A DNA stretch of 64,000 nt, from NCBI RefSeq assembly GCF_003130705.1, contig NZ_CP021355.1:682001-746000 (forward strand), written 5' to 3'. The number at the start of each line of letters is the position of its first letter. The first letter of the stretch is position 1. Under the pieces are notes generated by a model, which saw only the letters and a list, made by a program, of their open reading frames with translations, did not search any database and was not told the DNA's origin. Source of the stretch: Rhodococcus oxybenzonivorans (GTDB lineage Bacteria; Actinomycetota; Actinomycetes; Mycobacteriales; Mycobacteriaceae). Made by a program: the position numbers and the translations under genes. Positions 27,132 to 36,288 of this stretch are shown here, one piece after another.

Positions 27132-27147
27132 TGTGACGTACGTCACA
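27132..27147. promoter_or_regulatory. perfect CRP-type palindrome upstream of lanA
   Basis: TGTGACGTACGTCACA is an exact match to TGTGA-N6-TCACA, the site of CRP/FNR-family regulators including mycobacterial CRP and corynebacterial GlxR. Its near edge is 58 bases from the lanA start, a position suited to control of the lanthipeptide operon. Confidence 0.75.
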
Positions 27148-27687
27148 CCCTGTTCCCGTGCGTGCATGGATGGCGCGCTCGTCGGGACAGGGGCGACGGT
27201 GTGGGAGGGTCTATCTCGGTGGTTGAAATAGATGGGATCGGCATTGTCAGCTGTGTCTGCGCGCTCCGGAGCGTCGAGCTTGTTTGTCCGGGTGTGGTCG
27301 GTCGGCCCCACTGAGTGGTGCGGTTCGGATTCTGCAGTGGAGAAGGAGGTTTCGTTTCGTGTCGTGCTTTCGGGATGGGTGTTTGGGAGGTCGCCGCCGG
27401 GGACTGATTGGCTCGGTGTGAGCGGTGGTGAGTCGCATTTGCAGGCGGCGAGTGGCTGGCCATGCCGTGCCACGGCGAGCGCTGCGGCAATCGTGTGGGC
27501 GAAATCTGCCGTTTCGGGTCGCTTCCCGCTCGCACCGGAACGCCCAATCCCGGACTCCCGGAGCGCATATCATTCTGGTCGTCAGACGCTGCCGCTGACG
27601 GGAACGCGGGTCGCGAGTAGCCGACTACCTGTCTTTCGCTGGCGCGGTGTGGCAGTGGGCCGAGAGATGTCGTCGTGGCGACCGGGA
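27148..27687. other. intergenic region upstream of the lanthipeptide operon
   Basis: Open frames occur on both strands here, but their Ser/Pro/Thr/Arg composition looks like chance and none has a ribosome site. I see no second precursor or transporter gene. Confidence 0.4.
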
Positions 27688-28995
27688 TCAGCGCAACCGG
27701 ATTGCGTCGCGCAGGGCTTGCGCTACGGCGGGGTTGGCGACGTCGCCGTGGTCGGTGATCGTTGCGTCGGCCTGGAGGTTGAAAACCTTGCTGTGCGTGA
27801 AGGTGTACTGGTGCGGAGGGGTCACCTTCCGTAGGAGTGGTTCGGTTCTGTCGAGTTCGGGGGTGTGTTGGGCGCCGTTGCGTCCCATGCCGCCGTAGGG
27901 GTCGTTCTGGTCGCCGAGGGCGGCGGCATTGTCGCGGGCGATGCGTGAGGCCAGGGGGTAGGCGACGCCCACGGCGAGGTCATTCTTGGTGTGGGTGATG
28001 ACGACCGGCCCGTTGACACGACGCTCGCCGAGGACGGTACGGAACGCGCCGTCGTGCTGTCCGTCGAATCGTTGTGCCAGGCCGTTGTGGGAGAAGGCGG
28101 CCTGCAACAGGATGAGGCTGAGCGGGGCATCGGAGGGTGGGAGCGCGGCAGCGGTTGCGGTCACGAGCCGTCCGCCGAAACTGTGTCCTGTCAGGTGGAT
28201 AGGAATTTGGGAATGTTTTTCGCGGAGTCGGCCGAGGACCCCGGCCACACCTGTTTGGCCGACGGCGCCGGCGCGGGTCTTCATCGTGTAGTAGGTGGCG
28301 AAGTTCGCGATACGGCGGGCGGCGGCCTTGGCGCCGGACAACAGGTCTCCGAGAAAGGCGGCGCCGCCGCCGGTGTTTCCGGCCGCGCCTCCCGGACCGG
28401 TCGACAGTAGGACGGGCACCTCGCCGGTGAACTTCTGGAAGAGCTTTTCGGGGTCGAGGTCGAGGAACTCTCTGGATGCGTCGTCCTCATGTGCCTGGCT
28501 CGGGTCCAGGAGGGTACGTATCTGCAGCACGAACTCGCGCCGCGCGTCTGCGGAGGTGTCCAGGTCTTCGATCTGGGCTCGCGCGCGTTCCACGATGTTT
28601 CCTCGCGTCGGGTCGCTTCCGTCGGCGCCCAGCAGCACAGGGTCCTGTTCGAGCTGCGTCAGCGCGGCCAGGAGGGCTGCATCGTTGGCTGCGGTCGCGG
28701 AGGCGGCTCCTCCGCCGGGTATGAGCGATTCGAGTGCGAACCTCTTGCTCGGCCACAGCACTCTCATCACGGCCATGCGGGATCCGGATCCGTTCTCGGG
28801 CAGTCCGACCACCTCGAGCGAGGTGATGAGTGTGTCGTACAGCGTGGTGGCTTCGGCCTTGTCGTTGTTCCAGCCGTGCGCGAGGACGAGCAGGTCGGTG
28901 CTGTCGGCGAGGCCGTCGAGGAGCCGGACTACCTGGTTGTCGTCGTGGACGAGTCCGTCCTTGGTGAACTCGATCTCGAATTGTCCGGTGATCAT
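27688..28995 (-). CDS. intracellular alpha/beta hydrolase next to subtilase
   Basis: The protein has 435 residues without a signal peptide. The alpha/beta hydrolase marks are LLVLAHGWNND (oxyanion strand, residues 35-45) and nucleophile Ser272 in LTGHSFGGRL. A long insertion (about 90-240) lies between them. A late Asp (THTKNDLAVG) and His (FTHSKVFNLQ) could complete the triad. The gene follows the subtilase gene by 12 bases on the same strand, so they form an operon. The substrate is unknown; an esterase, thioesterase or amidase is possible. Confidence 0.75.
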   Translation of the reverse strand: MITGQFEIEFTKDGLVHDDNQVVRLLDGLADSTDLLVLAHGWNNDKAEATTLYDTLITSLEVVGLPENGSGSRMAVMRVLWPSKRFALESLIPGGGAASATAANDAALLAALTQLEQDPVLLGADGSDPTRGNIVERARAQIEDLDTSADARREFVLQIRTLLDPSQAHEDDASREFLDLDPEKLFQKFTGEVPVLLSTGPGGAAGNTGGGAAFLGDLLSGAKAAARRIANFATYYTMKTRAGAVGQTGVAGVLGRLREKHSQIPIHLTGHSFGGRLVTATAAALPPSDAPLSLILLQAAFSHNGLAQRFDGQHDGAFRTVLGERRVNGPVVITHTKNDLAVGVAYPLASRIARDNAAALGDQNDPYGGMGRNGAQHTPELDRTEPLLRKVTPPHQYTFTHSKVFNLQADATITDHGDVANPAVAQALRDAIRLR

Positions 28996-29007
28996 CGGGT
29001 ATGCCTT

Positions 29008-30786
29008 TCACACGGATTGAATGGCCTTCATCAGGTCGACGAGACCATGGCCTTCGAAGTAGCGTTCGCGGCCCAGGGGCACCGCGCTGGCGAGGAAGAT
29101 GCGTTTGACCTCGTCGGAGCGCCCGATGAACTCCTGTCGGATGGAGAGAAACGCGGCGATGGCCCCGGACACATGGGGTGCCGCCATGCTCGTGCCGCTG
29201 TCTTCGAGGTAGTACGCCGTGTGCGCGGGCGGGATGCTGGGGGCGCTGGTAGGCCCGGTTCCCGGCATCGTGGCGAGCTTCGACAGTGCCGTGGCCTGCT
29301 TTGTTCCGGCCGCGCACGAGACGATGCGTTCTCCGGGTGCCACGAGGTCCGGCTTGAGGCGCCCGTCCGCCGTGGGTCCTTTCGACGAGAAATACGAGAT
29401 TCCGAAGGTGTGGGGGGAGTCGCGATGAGTTGATCCGACGGTGATCGCACCGGCGGCGTTGCCGGGGTCGTTGATGGTGTTGGAGAGTCCTACCTTCGTC
29501 ACGCGGGTGCTGGTCGGAAGGGTGGAGTAACCGGTGTTGCCGGCCGCGGCGACCACGATGACACCGGCCTGCACCAGCCGGTTCACCTCCGTGCACAGCG
29601 GACTTTGACCGCAGGCGAACATCTCGGCATCGAAGTCGTATCCCACACTGAGGTTTACTCCGTGCACCCGCAGGAGTTTGGGATTGTCGTTGAGCTTCTC
29701 GCGGATGTACTCCAGGGCCCGGACGATGTCGCTGGACCTGCCCACCCCCTGATCGTCGAGGACGCGCAGGCTCACCAGATGACAACCCGGCGCCACACCG
29801 TGAAAGCGTTCGCGTTCGCGGTCGGTGCCGATCACGCGCGCATCGGTCACCGTCACCCGGGTCGGTTGGTTCTCGTCCTCGTCGCCCGCGACGATCCGAT
29901 CCTGGCGTTCGAGAACCACGTTGGTCACCGAGTTCGAGGCACGCCCGGCGATGATGCCGGCCACGTGGGTTCCATGTCCGAGGGGATCGGTCAGTGCCGC
30001 GGTGCGGTGAAGGTCGATGCGCTGGTCGCGGTCCTCCTTCGACATCGGTCCGCTCTCGGCCGGGTCCTCGTCCGGGTCGGGCAGCCGGTGACCGCCCACC
30101 TCGACGAAACATCGGTGCAGATTACGCACCCCGGCGTCCAACAACAGGTGCTCGCCGTCGATGTCACCGAAGTGCGGATGCGTGGCGTCGATCCCCGAGT
30201 CCAGGACTGCCCAGCAGATGCCTTCGCCACTGGCCTCGAAGGAACGCAGGGCGGCGTCCGCCTTGATGGTGGAGACGGATTTGGCGATATGGGCGCGGAC
30301 CGGGAAGTCGGGCCACAGTCGGTAAATCGTGCGGTACGGAAAGTCCGACGGCGGCACCCCGACCGTGCCTGATGCGGGTGGTTGCCGACGGGCCGCCGCG
30401 TCGGTCGCCGCCCTGAGCGCGCGTTCCTGATCGACCGCCACCAACTGCTTCCACTCGGCCAGTGTCATCTCGCAGCGAAAATAGCCTTTCGAGATTCTCG
30501 TCAGCTGCCACGGATCCGCACCTCCTCTGCTCCCGGACGGCGCACCGAAAACATCGGCGAAGAGTTGACGAAAGGCGTTGGTGGCACCGGAGAGACCGTC
30601 GATGTGCAGGACGTTGAGCTCGACGAGGTACGGACCGCGGTCTTCCGGAGCGCTGCCCAGGCCCCATCGTCGGCGGTTGTTGTCATCCTCGAGCTCGGGC
30701 GGTGCGGTCTGCCGGTCGAGGCGCTCGCCCGAGAAATCATCCCGACTGGATCCGCCGTCGGAGCCTCGCGCACGTGGCCCGGTCAT
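29008..30786 (-). CDS. S8 subtilisin-like serine protease, apparently cytoplasmic
   Basis: The protein has 592 residues. GGAGGTGAGG gives a very strong ribosome site for ATG 30786. The triad is clear: Asp196 (WAVLDSGID), His271 (DPLGHGTHVAG) and Ser533 (SGTSMAAPH), with the oxyanion Asn in AAAGNTGY. Residues 50-120 resemble an I9-type prodomain (YLVELNVLHIDG, LTRISKGYFRCEMTLAEW). There is no signal peptide, so it probably acts inside the cell or is released with help. It is co-transcribed with the hydrolase below it. It lies upstream of the lanthipeptide operon on the same strand, so leader removal is one idea, with no direct evidence. Confidence 0.85.
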   Translation of the reverse strand: MTGPRARGSDGGSSRDDFSGERLDRQTAPPELEDDNNRRRWGLGSAPEDRGPYLVELNVLHIDGLSGATNAFRQLFADVFGAPSGSRGGADPWQLTRISKGYFRCEMTLAEWKQLVAVDQERALRAATDAAARRQPPASGTVGVPPSDFPYRTIYRLWPDFPVRAHIAKSVSTIKADAALRSFEASGEGICWAVLDSGIDATHPHFGDIDGEHLLLDAGVRNLHRCFVEVGGHRLPDPDEDPAESGPMSKEDRDQRIDLHRTAALTDPLGHGTHVAGIIAGRASNSVTNVVLERQDRIVAGDEDENQPTRVTVTDARVIGTDRERERFHGVAPGCHLVSLRVLDDQGVGRSSDIVRALEYIREKLNDNPKLLRVHGVNLSVGYDFDAEMFACGQSPLCTEVNRLVQAGVIVVAAAGNTGYSTLPTSTRVTKVGLSNTINDPGNAAGAITVGSTHRDSPHTFGISYFSSKGPTADGRLKPDLVAPGERIVSCAAGTKQATALSKLATMPGTGPTSAPSIPPAHTAYYLEDSGTSMAAPHVSGAIAAFLSIRQEFIGRSDEVKRIFLASAVPLGRERYFEGHGLVDLMKAIQSV

Positions 30787-31736
30787 TCCTCACCTCCGTT
30801 GGTGCATTCGACGAGCCGCTCGGTAGTCGAATTCGTCGATCTATTCCCGGCTCCCCGTCTCCACACGCACCCCAGCGTCGCTCAATTCCATCCTTCTCGA
30901 GAGTTGCCGCGGCGCGCACCAGAGCGATAGTCAAGGTGACTGGTCTGTTTCATTGTCCCCTCCGCAGGTGCGGGTGTCAGCGTTGGTTCGGCGCTCTAAT
31001 AATTATTCGAGGTGCACCACCAAAAGGCCCGTCCGGCGCTGCGGGATACTAGTTGGTGTCCGTCGTCCGCCGTGCCATCGCCGCCCGTGTCAGTAACCGG
31101 ACACATCGAGCGTCGTACCACCGGGGAGCAGCTAGTCCACCGAACTTGCATATCCCCTCATCTGGGGAGGTAATTGTATAGGAACGATGCATGCGAAAGC
31201 GGACTCGATTCTCGTTTTCAGAACCAGGGGAATTGGGCGTCGACCTCTTGGAACGACGGCATCTTGATCCGCGAACCTTTCGGACCGGCCGCCTGCCGCT
31301 GGTGGTGCCTGCGGACTGACCGAACCACCGGGCACCTGTGTACAACCTCTCGGCTCCAACGGACTGACACGTCATTCTGGCCGCTAGAGCCCATCCGACT
31401 CGGAATCTCGGTTTGGCGCAAGCCGACATCAACGCGCCAGCGATTACAAATATCAAGCAGCTCAGGGCAATTCCTGCGAGGCATACGCACTGCTGGCACG
31501 GCAACGAATGGACGTCGTTCCGAGGAGACCGCGATTGCTTCCCATGCCCTCTCCAACCTGCACCTTGTACGAGCATCGATGATGCTCCGTGCAAACTCGG
31601 GACGCGCGAGTATGCGGCTACCCGAGTCATTGGCTGGCCTCCCCTTGAAGGAACAGATTTCCCGGTTGCTGACGGCGACTGTGCGCGCCCGGAAACGATG
31701 CAAAGCTGTCAGTGGTAGTCCTGACAGGAGGTAGGT
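30787..31736. other. lower-GC gap without an assigned gene
   Basis: Long frames overlap on both strands here. None carries a ribosome site or a motif that I recognise, though the minus frame spanning 31218-31853 has fairly protein-like composition. AATAATTATT near 31000 is an AT-rich palindrome in the probable promoter region of the subtilase operon. The strong site CAGGAGGTAGGT at the right end serves the gene at 31737. Confidence 0.4.
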
Positions 31737-32219
31737 ATGCGCGGAGATTGGGAGCCGGTCGAGTCGTTCGGCACGACCGACCGCGGAGACGGGCCGTTGG
31801 ACCGGGTGGACGCGGCTCTTGTCGACGCATCTGTCGAATGTCGGCGGTTTCAAAGAGCCAAGGGCGGGCGGGCGATTGTCGTTTCGGGCCGGGAACTTAC
31901 CGATCAGGGACTCGCGACACTCGACCTGCCGGGCGACGTAGCGGACGTGTTATTCGTCGAGCCCTCCTCGTCAGAAATTGTGAACAGCTTTTTCCTGTCG
32001 TGGGCCCGCGCCGCCTCGCTTATTGCGGCACTGCCCGATGGCGCCGAGACTTTCGGGCTGATCCCGTCCGGCGGGAGGGTCGTCGTCCACACTGTGTCGG
32101 GGCCGACGAGCTTCCGGCTCTATCGGCGTGGAGCTCCCGGGCCGAAACTCGGCGAGAGTTCGGACGTGCTCGAGCAGCGGTCGAAGTGGTTCGAAACCCG
32201 GCACGGCGATTCCGAGTGA
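31737..32219 (+). CDS. unknown soluble protein beside the propeller gene
   Basis: The protein has 160 residues. GGAGGT lies 5 bases before ATG 31737. It is a mixed alpha/beta soluble protein (GRAIVVSGRELTDQG, VADVLFVEPSSSEIVNSF, GLIPSGGRVVVHTVSG). There is no signal peptide and no family that I know. It converges with the propeller gene with only 3 bases between stops, and lies between that gene and the subtilase operon. It may belong to the same module. Confidence 0.6.
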   Translation: MRGDWEPVESFGTTDRGDGPLDRVDAALVDASVECRRFQRAKGGRAIVVSGRELTDQGLATLDLPGDVADVLFVEPSSSEIVNSFFLSWARAASLIAALPDGAETFGLIPSGGRVVVHTVSGPTSFRLYRRGAPGPKLGESSDVLEQRSKWFETRHGDSE

Positions 32220-32222
32220 CTG

Positions 32223-34409
32223 TCAGTCCACCGGCAGCCGCCAGATACTCCGGCCGTAGGTCGCGGCGGTCAGCAGCCGTTCCTGTTCGTGGTAGACGAG
32301 GTCGACGACCGTGACATTGGGCAGGGTGCCGGTGAGGTTCGCCCAGCTGGTGCCGTCGTCGTCGGAGACGAAGACCCCGGCATCGCCGCACACGTAGATC
32401 CGTCCCGGATGCGCCGCAGGCACCGCAATAGACAGCGCGGGGACGTCAGGGAGCTCACCGCGGTCGATGTCGGTCCAGTTCAGGCCCCCGTCGGCGGAAC
32501 GGAAGACGTGATGGATGCCAAAGTTCGCGACCGTCGCATAAACCACGTCGGCATCGTCTGCCCGGCTCTGCACCCGGGTGAGGGTGCGGCCGGGCAGAAG
32601 TGTGCTGGCGAGGTTGTCGCTCCAGGTCGCGCCGCCGTCGGTGCTGCGGAAGAATCCGCCGTTCTCGGTGCCGATATAGACACGTTTGTTGTCGGCCCGC
32701 GCCACCTCGACGGCGGTGATGTCGCTGCCGTCCAGGACCTCCGACACCGCCGTCCAGGTGTCGCCGTCGTTCTTCGTTCGCCATACCCGCCGCGACCCCG
32801 TGAACAGCGTCTTGCGGTTCTTGGGATCCATCGCCACGAACATCATCCACGGCTTCGCCTGATTCTCCGGCGGTGACACCTCTTTCCAGCCGTCACTGGC
32901 ACGAAAGCGTGCCATTCCCATGAACTGCCAGGTCGTGAACAAATGATTAGCATCCTGGGGGTCGATGACAACCCAGCCGCCGTCGCCGCCGGTGAGCTCG
33001 AAGTACGTGTGCGCCTGCCCATCGAGGGTGGCCAGTGTTCCGTTGTCCTGAGCGCCGCCGGCGATGAAGTCGCCGCTTGTCTGGGCAACCTCGAGGTCAT
33101 AAAACATGTTGGTGGCCAGGCCATTGCTTCGGTTCTCCCACTTTGTTCCACCGTCGGCGCTGAAATCCATCCCGCCGTCGTTCATGTCGTAGACCGAACC
33201 CGGTTCCCCCGTCGGCATGACCAGCGAATGGTGGTCGGCGTGCGCGTAGATCGGGTCACCGCGGTCGGAGTCCCAACGTGTCACCCTGGTCCAGGTATTG
33301 CCGCCGTTCTTCGTGCGATGCAGGTCCACGCCGCCGCACAGCACCCAGTTCGCATCCGAGGAGTGGACGACGATGGTGTTGTTGTAGGACATCTGCCGCT
33401 CGTCCGCGAAATGGTTGCCGCCCACGGCGGTCCACGTGTCGCCGCCGTCCCCGGTGCGGAAGATGCCCAGCACGGCGCTCTGGCGCTCTATCTGGGCATA
33501 CAGCACATTCGGATCGGAGGGCGCGAGCGCGAGTGAGGTGCGGCCGATTGCGGCGGGCGGCGGGAGCCCGCCACCGAGTTGCTGCCACGTCGCGCCGCCG
33601 TCGCGGCTCCGCCAAATTCCGCTCTTCGCTCCTTGGGCGGTGATCGTGACGTAGGTGAGCCCCTCATCGCCGGTTCGGAATTGGATGTCGTGACAGCGAT
33701 ACCCCGCCGGGCCGGCCAGGGGGACCCGGGCCCAGGACAGGCCACCGTCCCGTGAAACAAAGAGGCCCGCGGCATCTTGCGGGCGGTGGCCGACACCACC
33801 GGCCAGCAGGTGTTGGGAATCGAACGGGTCGACGGCAAGAGCGCCGATCCGACGGGGCAGACCGAGTGTGGCCGCGGGCGCGAGTACCTGCCAGGTCGCG
33901 CCCGCGTCGAGAGAGCGCATCACACCGATCCCCGGGTGCGAGTCCGCGGACAGGTTCGCCTCGCCAGTACCGCAGTAGATCGTGTCCGGCTGCTGCGGAT
34001 CGATCGCGAGCGAGCCGACGTTCAACGACGGTTGGTCGTGCCACAACGGCTGCCATGTCATGCCCGCATCGGTGCTTTGCCAGACACCACCCCCAGCCGC
34101 ACCGGCCCACAGGCGTTCCGGGTGATCGGGGTGGCAGACCAAGCAGGTCATGCGCCCGCCGATGTTCGATGGACCCACCGAGGCCCACAGGTCGCTACCC
34201 GGTGCGGGCGGCACCTCCACCTGGGCCCGGGCACGTTCTTGCAAGAGCACATCGATCGGCGACTCCCGAAGGGGCCAAGCCTCCCTCGCCTGGAACCAGT
34301 CGCTGCGGACTTTGTGCGTGGTCGTAGGATCCGGTCGAGCGGTCGGTGATTCCGATTTCCGGGGCCGGTCGGCGTACCGCTGCTGAACGACGATTGTCTT
34401 GCGGGCCAT
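32223..34409 (-). CDS. Asp-box (BNR/sortilin-type) beta-propeller protein
   Basis: The protein has 728 residues. At least ten Asp-box motifs (S-x-D-x-G-x-T-W) recur along it: STDAGMTW, SLDAGATW, SRDGGLSW, SRDGGATW, TGDGGDTW, TKNGGNTW, SADGGTKW, TKNDGDTW, STDGGATW, SADGGLNW and SDDDGTSW. This is the pattern of one or two large beta-propellers related to sialidase/VPS10/YCF48-like proteins. Sialidase catalytic residues are not evident, so it is more likely a binding scaffold. There is no signal peptide; the first 85 residues are Arg/Pro-rich. Its nearest neighbours are the unknown 160-residue gene and the subtilase operon. Confidence 0.8.
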   Translation of the reverse strand: MARKTIVVQQRYADRPRKSESPTARPDPTTTHKVRSDWFQAREAWPLRESPIDVLLQERARAQVEVPPAPGSDLWASVGPSNIGGRMTCLVCHPDHPERLWAGAAGGGVWQSTDAGMTWQPLWHDQPSLNVGSLAIDPQQPDTIYCGTGEANLSADSHPGIGVMRSLDAGATWQVLAPAATLGLPRRIGALAVDPFDSQHLLAGGVGHRPQDAAGLFVSRDGGLSWARVPLAGPAGYRCHDIQFRTGDEGLTYVTITAQGAKSGIWRSRDGGATWQQLGGGLPPPAAIGRTSLALAPSDPNVLYAQIERQSAVLGIFRTGDGGDTWTAVGGNHFADERQMSYNNTIVVHSSDANWVLCGGVDLHRTKNGGNTWTRVTRWDSDRGDPIYAHADHHSLVMPTGEPGSVYDMNDGGMDFSADGGTKWENRSNGLATNMFYDLEVAQTSGDFIAGGAQDNGTLATLDGQAHTYFELTGGDGGWVVIDPQDANHLFTTWQFMGMARFRASDGWKEVSPPENQAKPWMMFVAMDPKNRKTLFTGSRRVWRTKNDGDTWTAVSEVLDGSDITAVEVARADNKRVYIGTENGGFFRSTDGGATWSDNLASTLLPGRTLTRVQSRADDADVVYATVANFGIHHVFRSADGGLNWTDIDRGELPDVPALSIAVPAAHPGRIYVCGDAGVFVSDDDGTSWANLTGTLPNVTVVDLVYHEQERLLTAATYGRSIWRLPVD

Positions 34410-34568
34410 GGAGATCTACCTCCTCGATCAAACGCACTGTGCAGTCGGCCGTGCGCCGCGAGCATCGTGGCGCACTGCCGACGGGGTCAGGCTCTCTGCG
34501 GTTGCCGCCGACCCGCGGCAGGAGCACACCGTGCAGTCCTCGTTCGGACATCGCGCGGATAGATGCGG

Positions 34569-34808
34569 TTACCCCACTTCCGGACGAGGCCGCCTCAAAA
34601 CGAACCCGGCGACCGTTAACCCGGCGGCGGCAACGGCGGGCGCCAGCACCAACAGCGCCTCGAGCGAACCGTCACCACCGTCCGGCTCGACCCCGAACAA
34701 GGCCTCGATCCACTGTGGACCGAACACCAAGTTCATCGCGAACCCGACAGCTGACACCGCCGCGAGAATGTAAAGAGCAGCACCGAGTGTTCTCACACCA
34801 GTCCTCAT
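34569..34808 (-). CDS. small two-span membrane protein
   Basis: The protein has 79 residues with ATG 34808. Two hydrophobic segments (LGAALYILAAVSAVGFAMNL and ALLVLAPAVAAAGLTVAGFV) flank a short acidic loop (GVEPDGGDGSLE). It ends with a basic tail (LRRPRPE). No family is recognised. The adjoining 34410-34568 and 34809-35074 hold no gene that I can support. Confidence 0.55.
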   Translation of the reverse strand: MRTGVRTLGAALYILAAVSAVGFAMNLVFGPQWIEALFGVEPDGGDGSLEALLVLAPAVAAAGLTVAGFVLRRPRPEVG

Positions 34809-35074
34809 GTTGGGCCCCCGGGAAGGCGTCGAGACGGCGCGGTAGTGGGCGACCGTGCGTCAGGTGGATACCGATAACTGCTGCTGCGTACCCCGACCTG
34901 CAGCTCCAAGATCCGTGCTCATTTTCGCAAAGTCCGGGCTTGGTCGTTGGTATATTGCAGGATTCGATTTCTCTCGTTGCGGGCGCGGGCGAGCAATGGC
35001 TTCCGTACCCGGACACGGAGATTCGGAATCGCAGCGAACGGGACCCGCCGACACAGCCGACCTAATGTCTGTTA

Positions 35075-35940
35075 GAGGTTGTCTCATGTGGGGAGTTTCT
35101 TGAAGCAAGTGAGCGCGGCCGCGAGATGGAGGAATCCGGCAAAGTGCTCGGCGCGGCGTTCATAGCGGATGGTCAGGCGTCGGTAGCCGGTGAGCCAGGC
35201 GATGGTGCGTTCGATCTTCCACCGGTACCGGCCCAGCCGGTCGTTCCTCTCGATTCCGCGACGAGCGATGCGCGGGACAATGCCCTCTTCGCGCAGCCAC
35301 CGGCGGTGCTTGTCGTAGTCGTAGCCCTTATCGGCGCGAAGCTTTCCGGGTTTGCGACGGCGCGGCCCACGTCGGGACTTCACCGCCGGGATCGCGCTGA
35401 CCATCGGTTGCAGCAAGGTGCTGTCGTGGGTGTTCGCCGCGGACACATCGACGACCAGCGGGATTCCATTCGACTCGGACAGGACGTGGATCTTCGACCC
35501 CTTCTTGCCGCGATCGACCGGACTCGGCCCGGTCAGCGATCCCCTTTTTTCGCCCGCACGCTCGCGGCGTCCAGGATCGCTGCCGTCCAGTCGAGTTCAC
35601 CGGCGCTACCGAGCCGGTCGAGCACCTCACGGTGCAGTCTCTCGAACACCCCTGCCGCCGCCCAGACGGTAAATCTTCGGTGCGCGGTAGGAACTGTGAC
35701 CCCGAACGAGGGCGGCAGATGCCGCCACGCACATCCACTGGTCAGCACGTACACGATCGCGGTGAACACCGCCCGATCATCCACCGGCGCACTGCCACCT
35801 CCCTGCGGCCGTGCGGCGAATCGCGGAATCAACGGTTCGACGATCTCCCACAACGCATCCGGCACCAACCGCAGTGACAACCCATCTAACACGCGTCACA
35901 TTATGCCCCACACGCCACTTCATCCACATGAGACACGCTC
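35075..35940. mobile_element. IS5-family (IS427-type) insertion sequence
   Basis: The element is 866 bp with imperfect inverted ends (GAGGTTGTCTCATGTGG at 35075-35091; the complement of GAGCGTGTCTCATGTGG at 35924-35940). TTA lies on both sides (35072-35074 and 35941-35943), matching the 3-bp TNA target duplication of this group. Both ends and the duplication look intact, so insertion was probably recent. Confidence 0.9.
35084..35892 (-). CDS. IS5-family transposase, two frames joined by a slippery run
   Basis: ORF A (35892-35533, 119 residues) has the N-terminal DUF4096-like domain (LWEIVEPLIPRF, GCAWRHLPPSFG, AHRRFTVWAAAGVFERLH) and the first Asp (LDWTAAILDAASV). ORF B (down to 35084) has GKKGSKIHVLSESNGIPLV, LRADKGYDYDKHRRWL and WKIERTIAWLTGYRRL, giving the remaining DDE residues. 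The frames join at A6G4 (35541-35550 on the other strand), where a -1 slip yields one protein. Programmed frameshifting at such runs is known in the IS427 group, so this is probably an active arrangement. Confidence 0.85.
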
Positions 35941-36016
35941 TTAGTGGGCGATTAGGTTGAGGCGGAGATGGTTTCGTGCAGAATTTCAATCTCCATCCCC
36001 TTTCCGCAACGAATTG

Positions 36017-36241
36017 ATGCGTTCGTTGGGGTTGCTTGCCCCGATGTCGGGCCTTGACCCCAAGGCGAATGAAACCCTTCCGATCGAGGAGCTCGCGCAG
36101 GCCCCGGTCGCCGCGTTCGAGGGGGTGAGCGAGTCCGACGCCGAACACCTCGAGGCGGCGTTCAACATCAAGACCGTCGCGGACCTGGGCACCAACAAGT
36201 TCTTCCTCTGGGCGCAGGCAGTCGCGAAACTCGCCGAATAG
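36017..36241 (+). CDS. small protein with helix-hairpin-helix-like pattern
   Basis: The protein has 74 residues from ATG 36017; ATG 36044 is a second possible start, and neither has a strong ribosome site. The pattern LPIEELAQAPVAAFEGVSES then AEHLEAAFNIKTVADLGTN and FFLWAQAVAKLA resembles paired HhH-type units. It ends 48 bases before a shared terminator with the convergent ferritin-like gene, a likely functional neighbour. The IS5 insertion lies just upstream and may have removed its promoter. Confidence 0.55.
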   Translation: MRSLGLLAPMSGLDPKANETLPIEELAQAPVAAFEGVSESDAEHLEAAFNIKTVADLGTNKFFLWAQAVAKLAE

Positions 36242-36288
36242 ATCCCTCCCGGATCGAGCGTGGTAGGGGCCCGAACCCTGGTTGCAGA

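Noticed and set aside
28487..30112. A 541-residue minus-strand open frame
   Set aside because: It is a shadow of the subtilase and hydrolase genes in another frame; composition is almost entirely Arg/Pro/Gly and no motif is present.
31049..31853. Overlapping frames on both strands in the 31-kb gap
   Set aside because: None has a start with a ribosome site or a family motif; reported as an unassigned gap instead.
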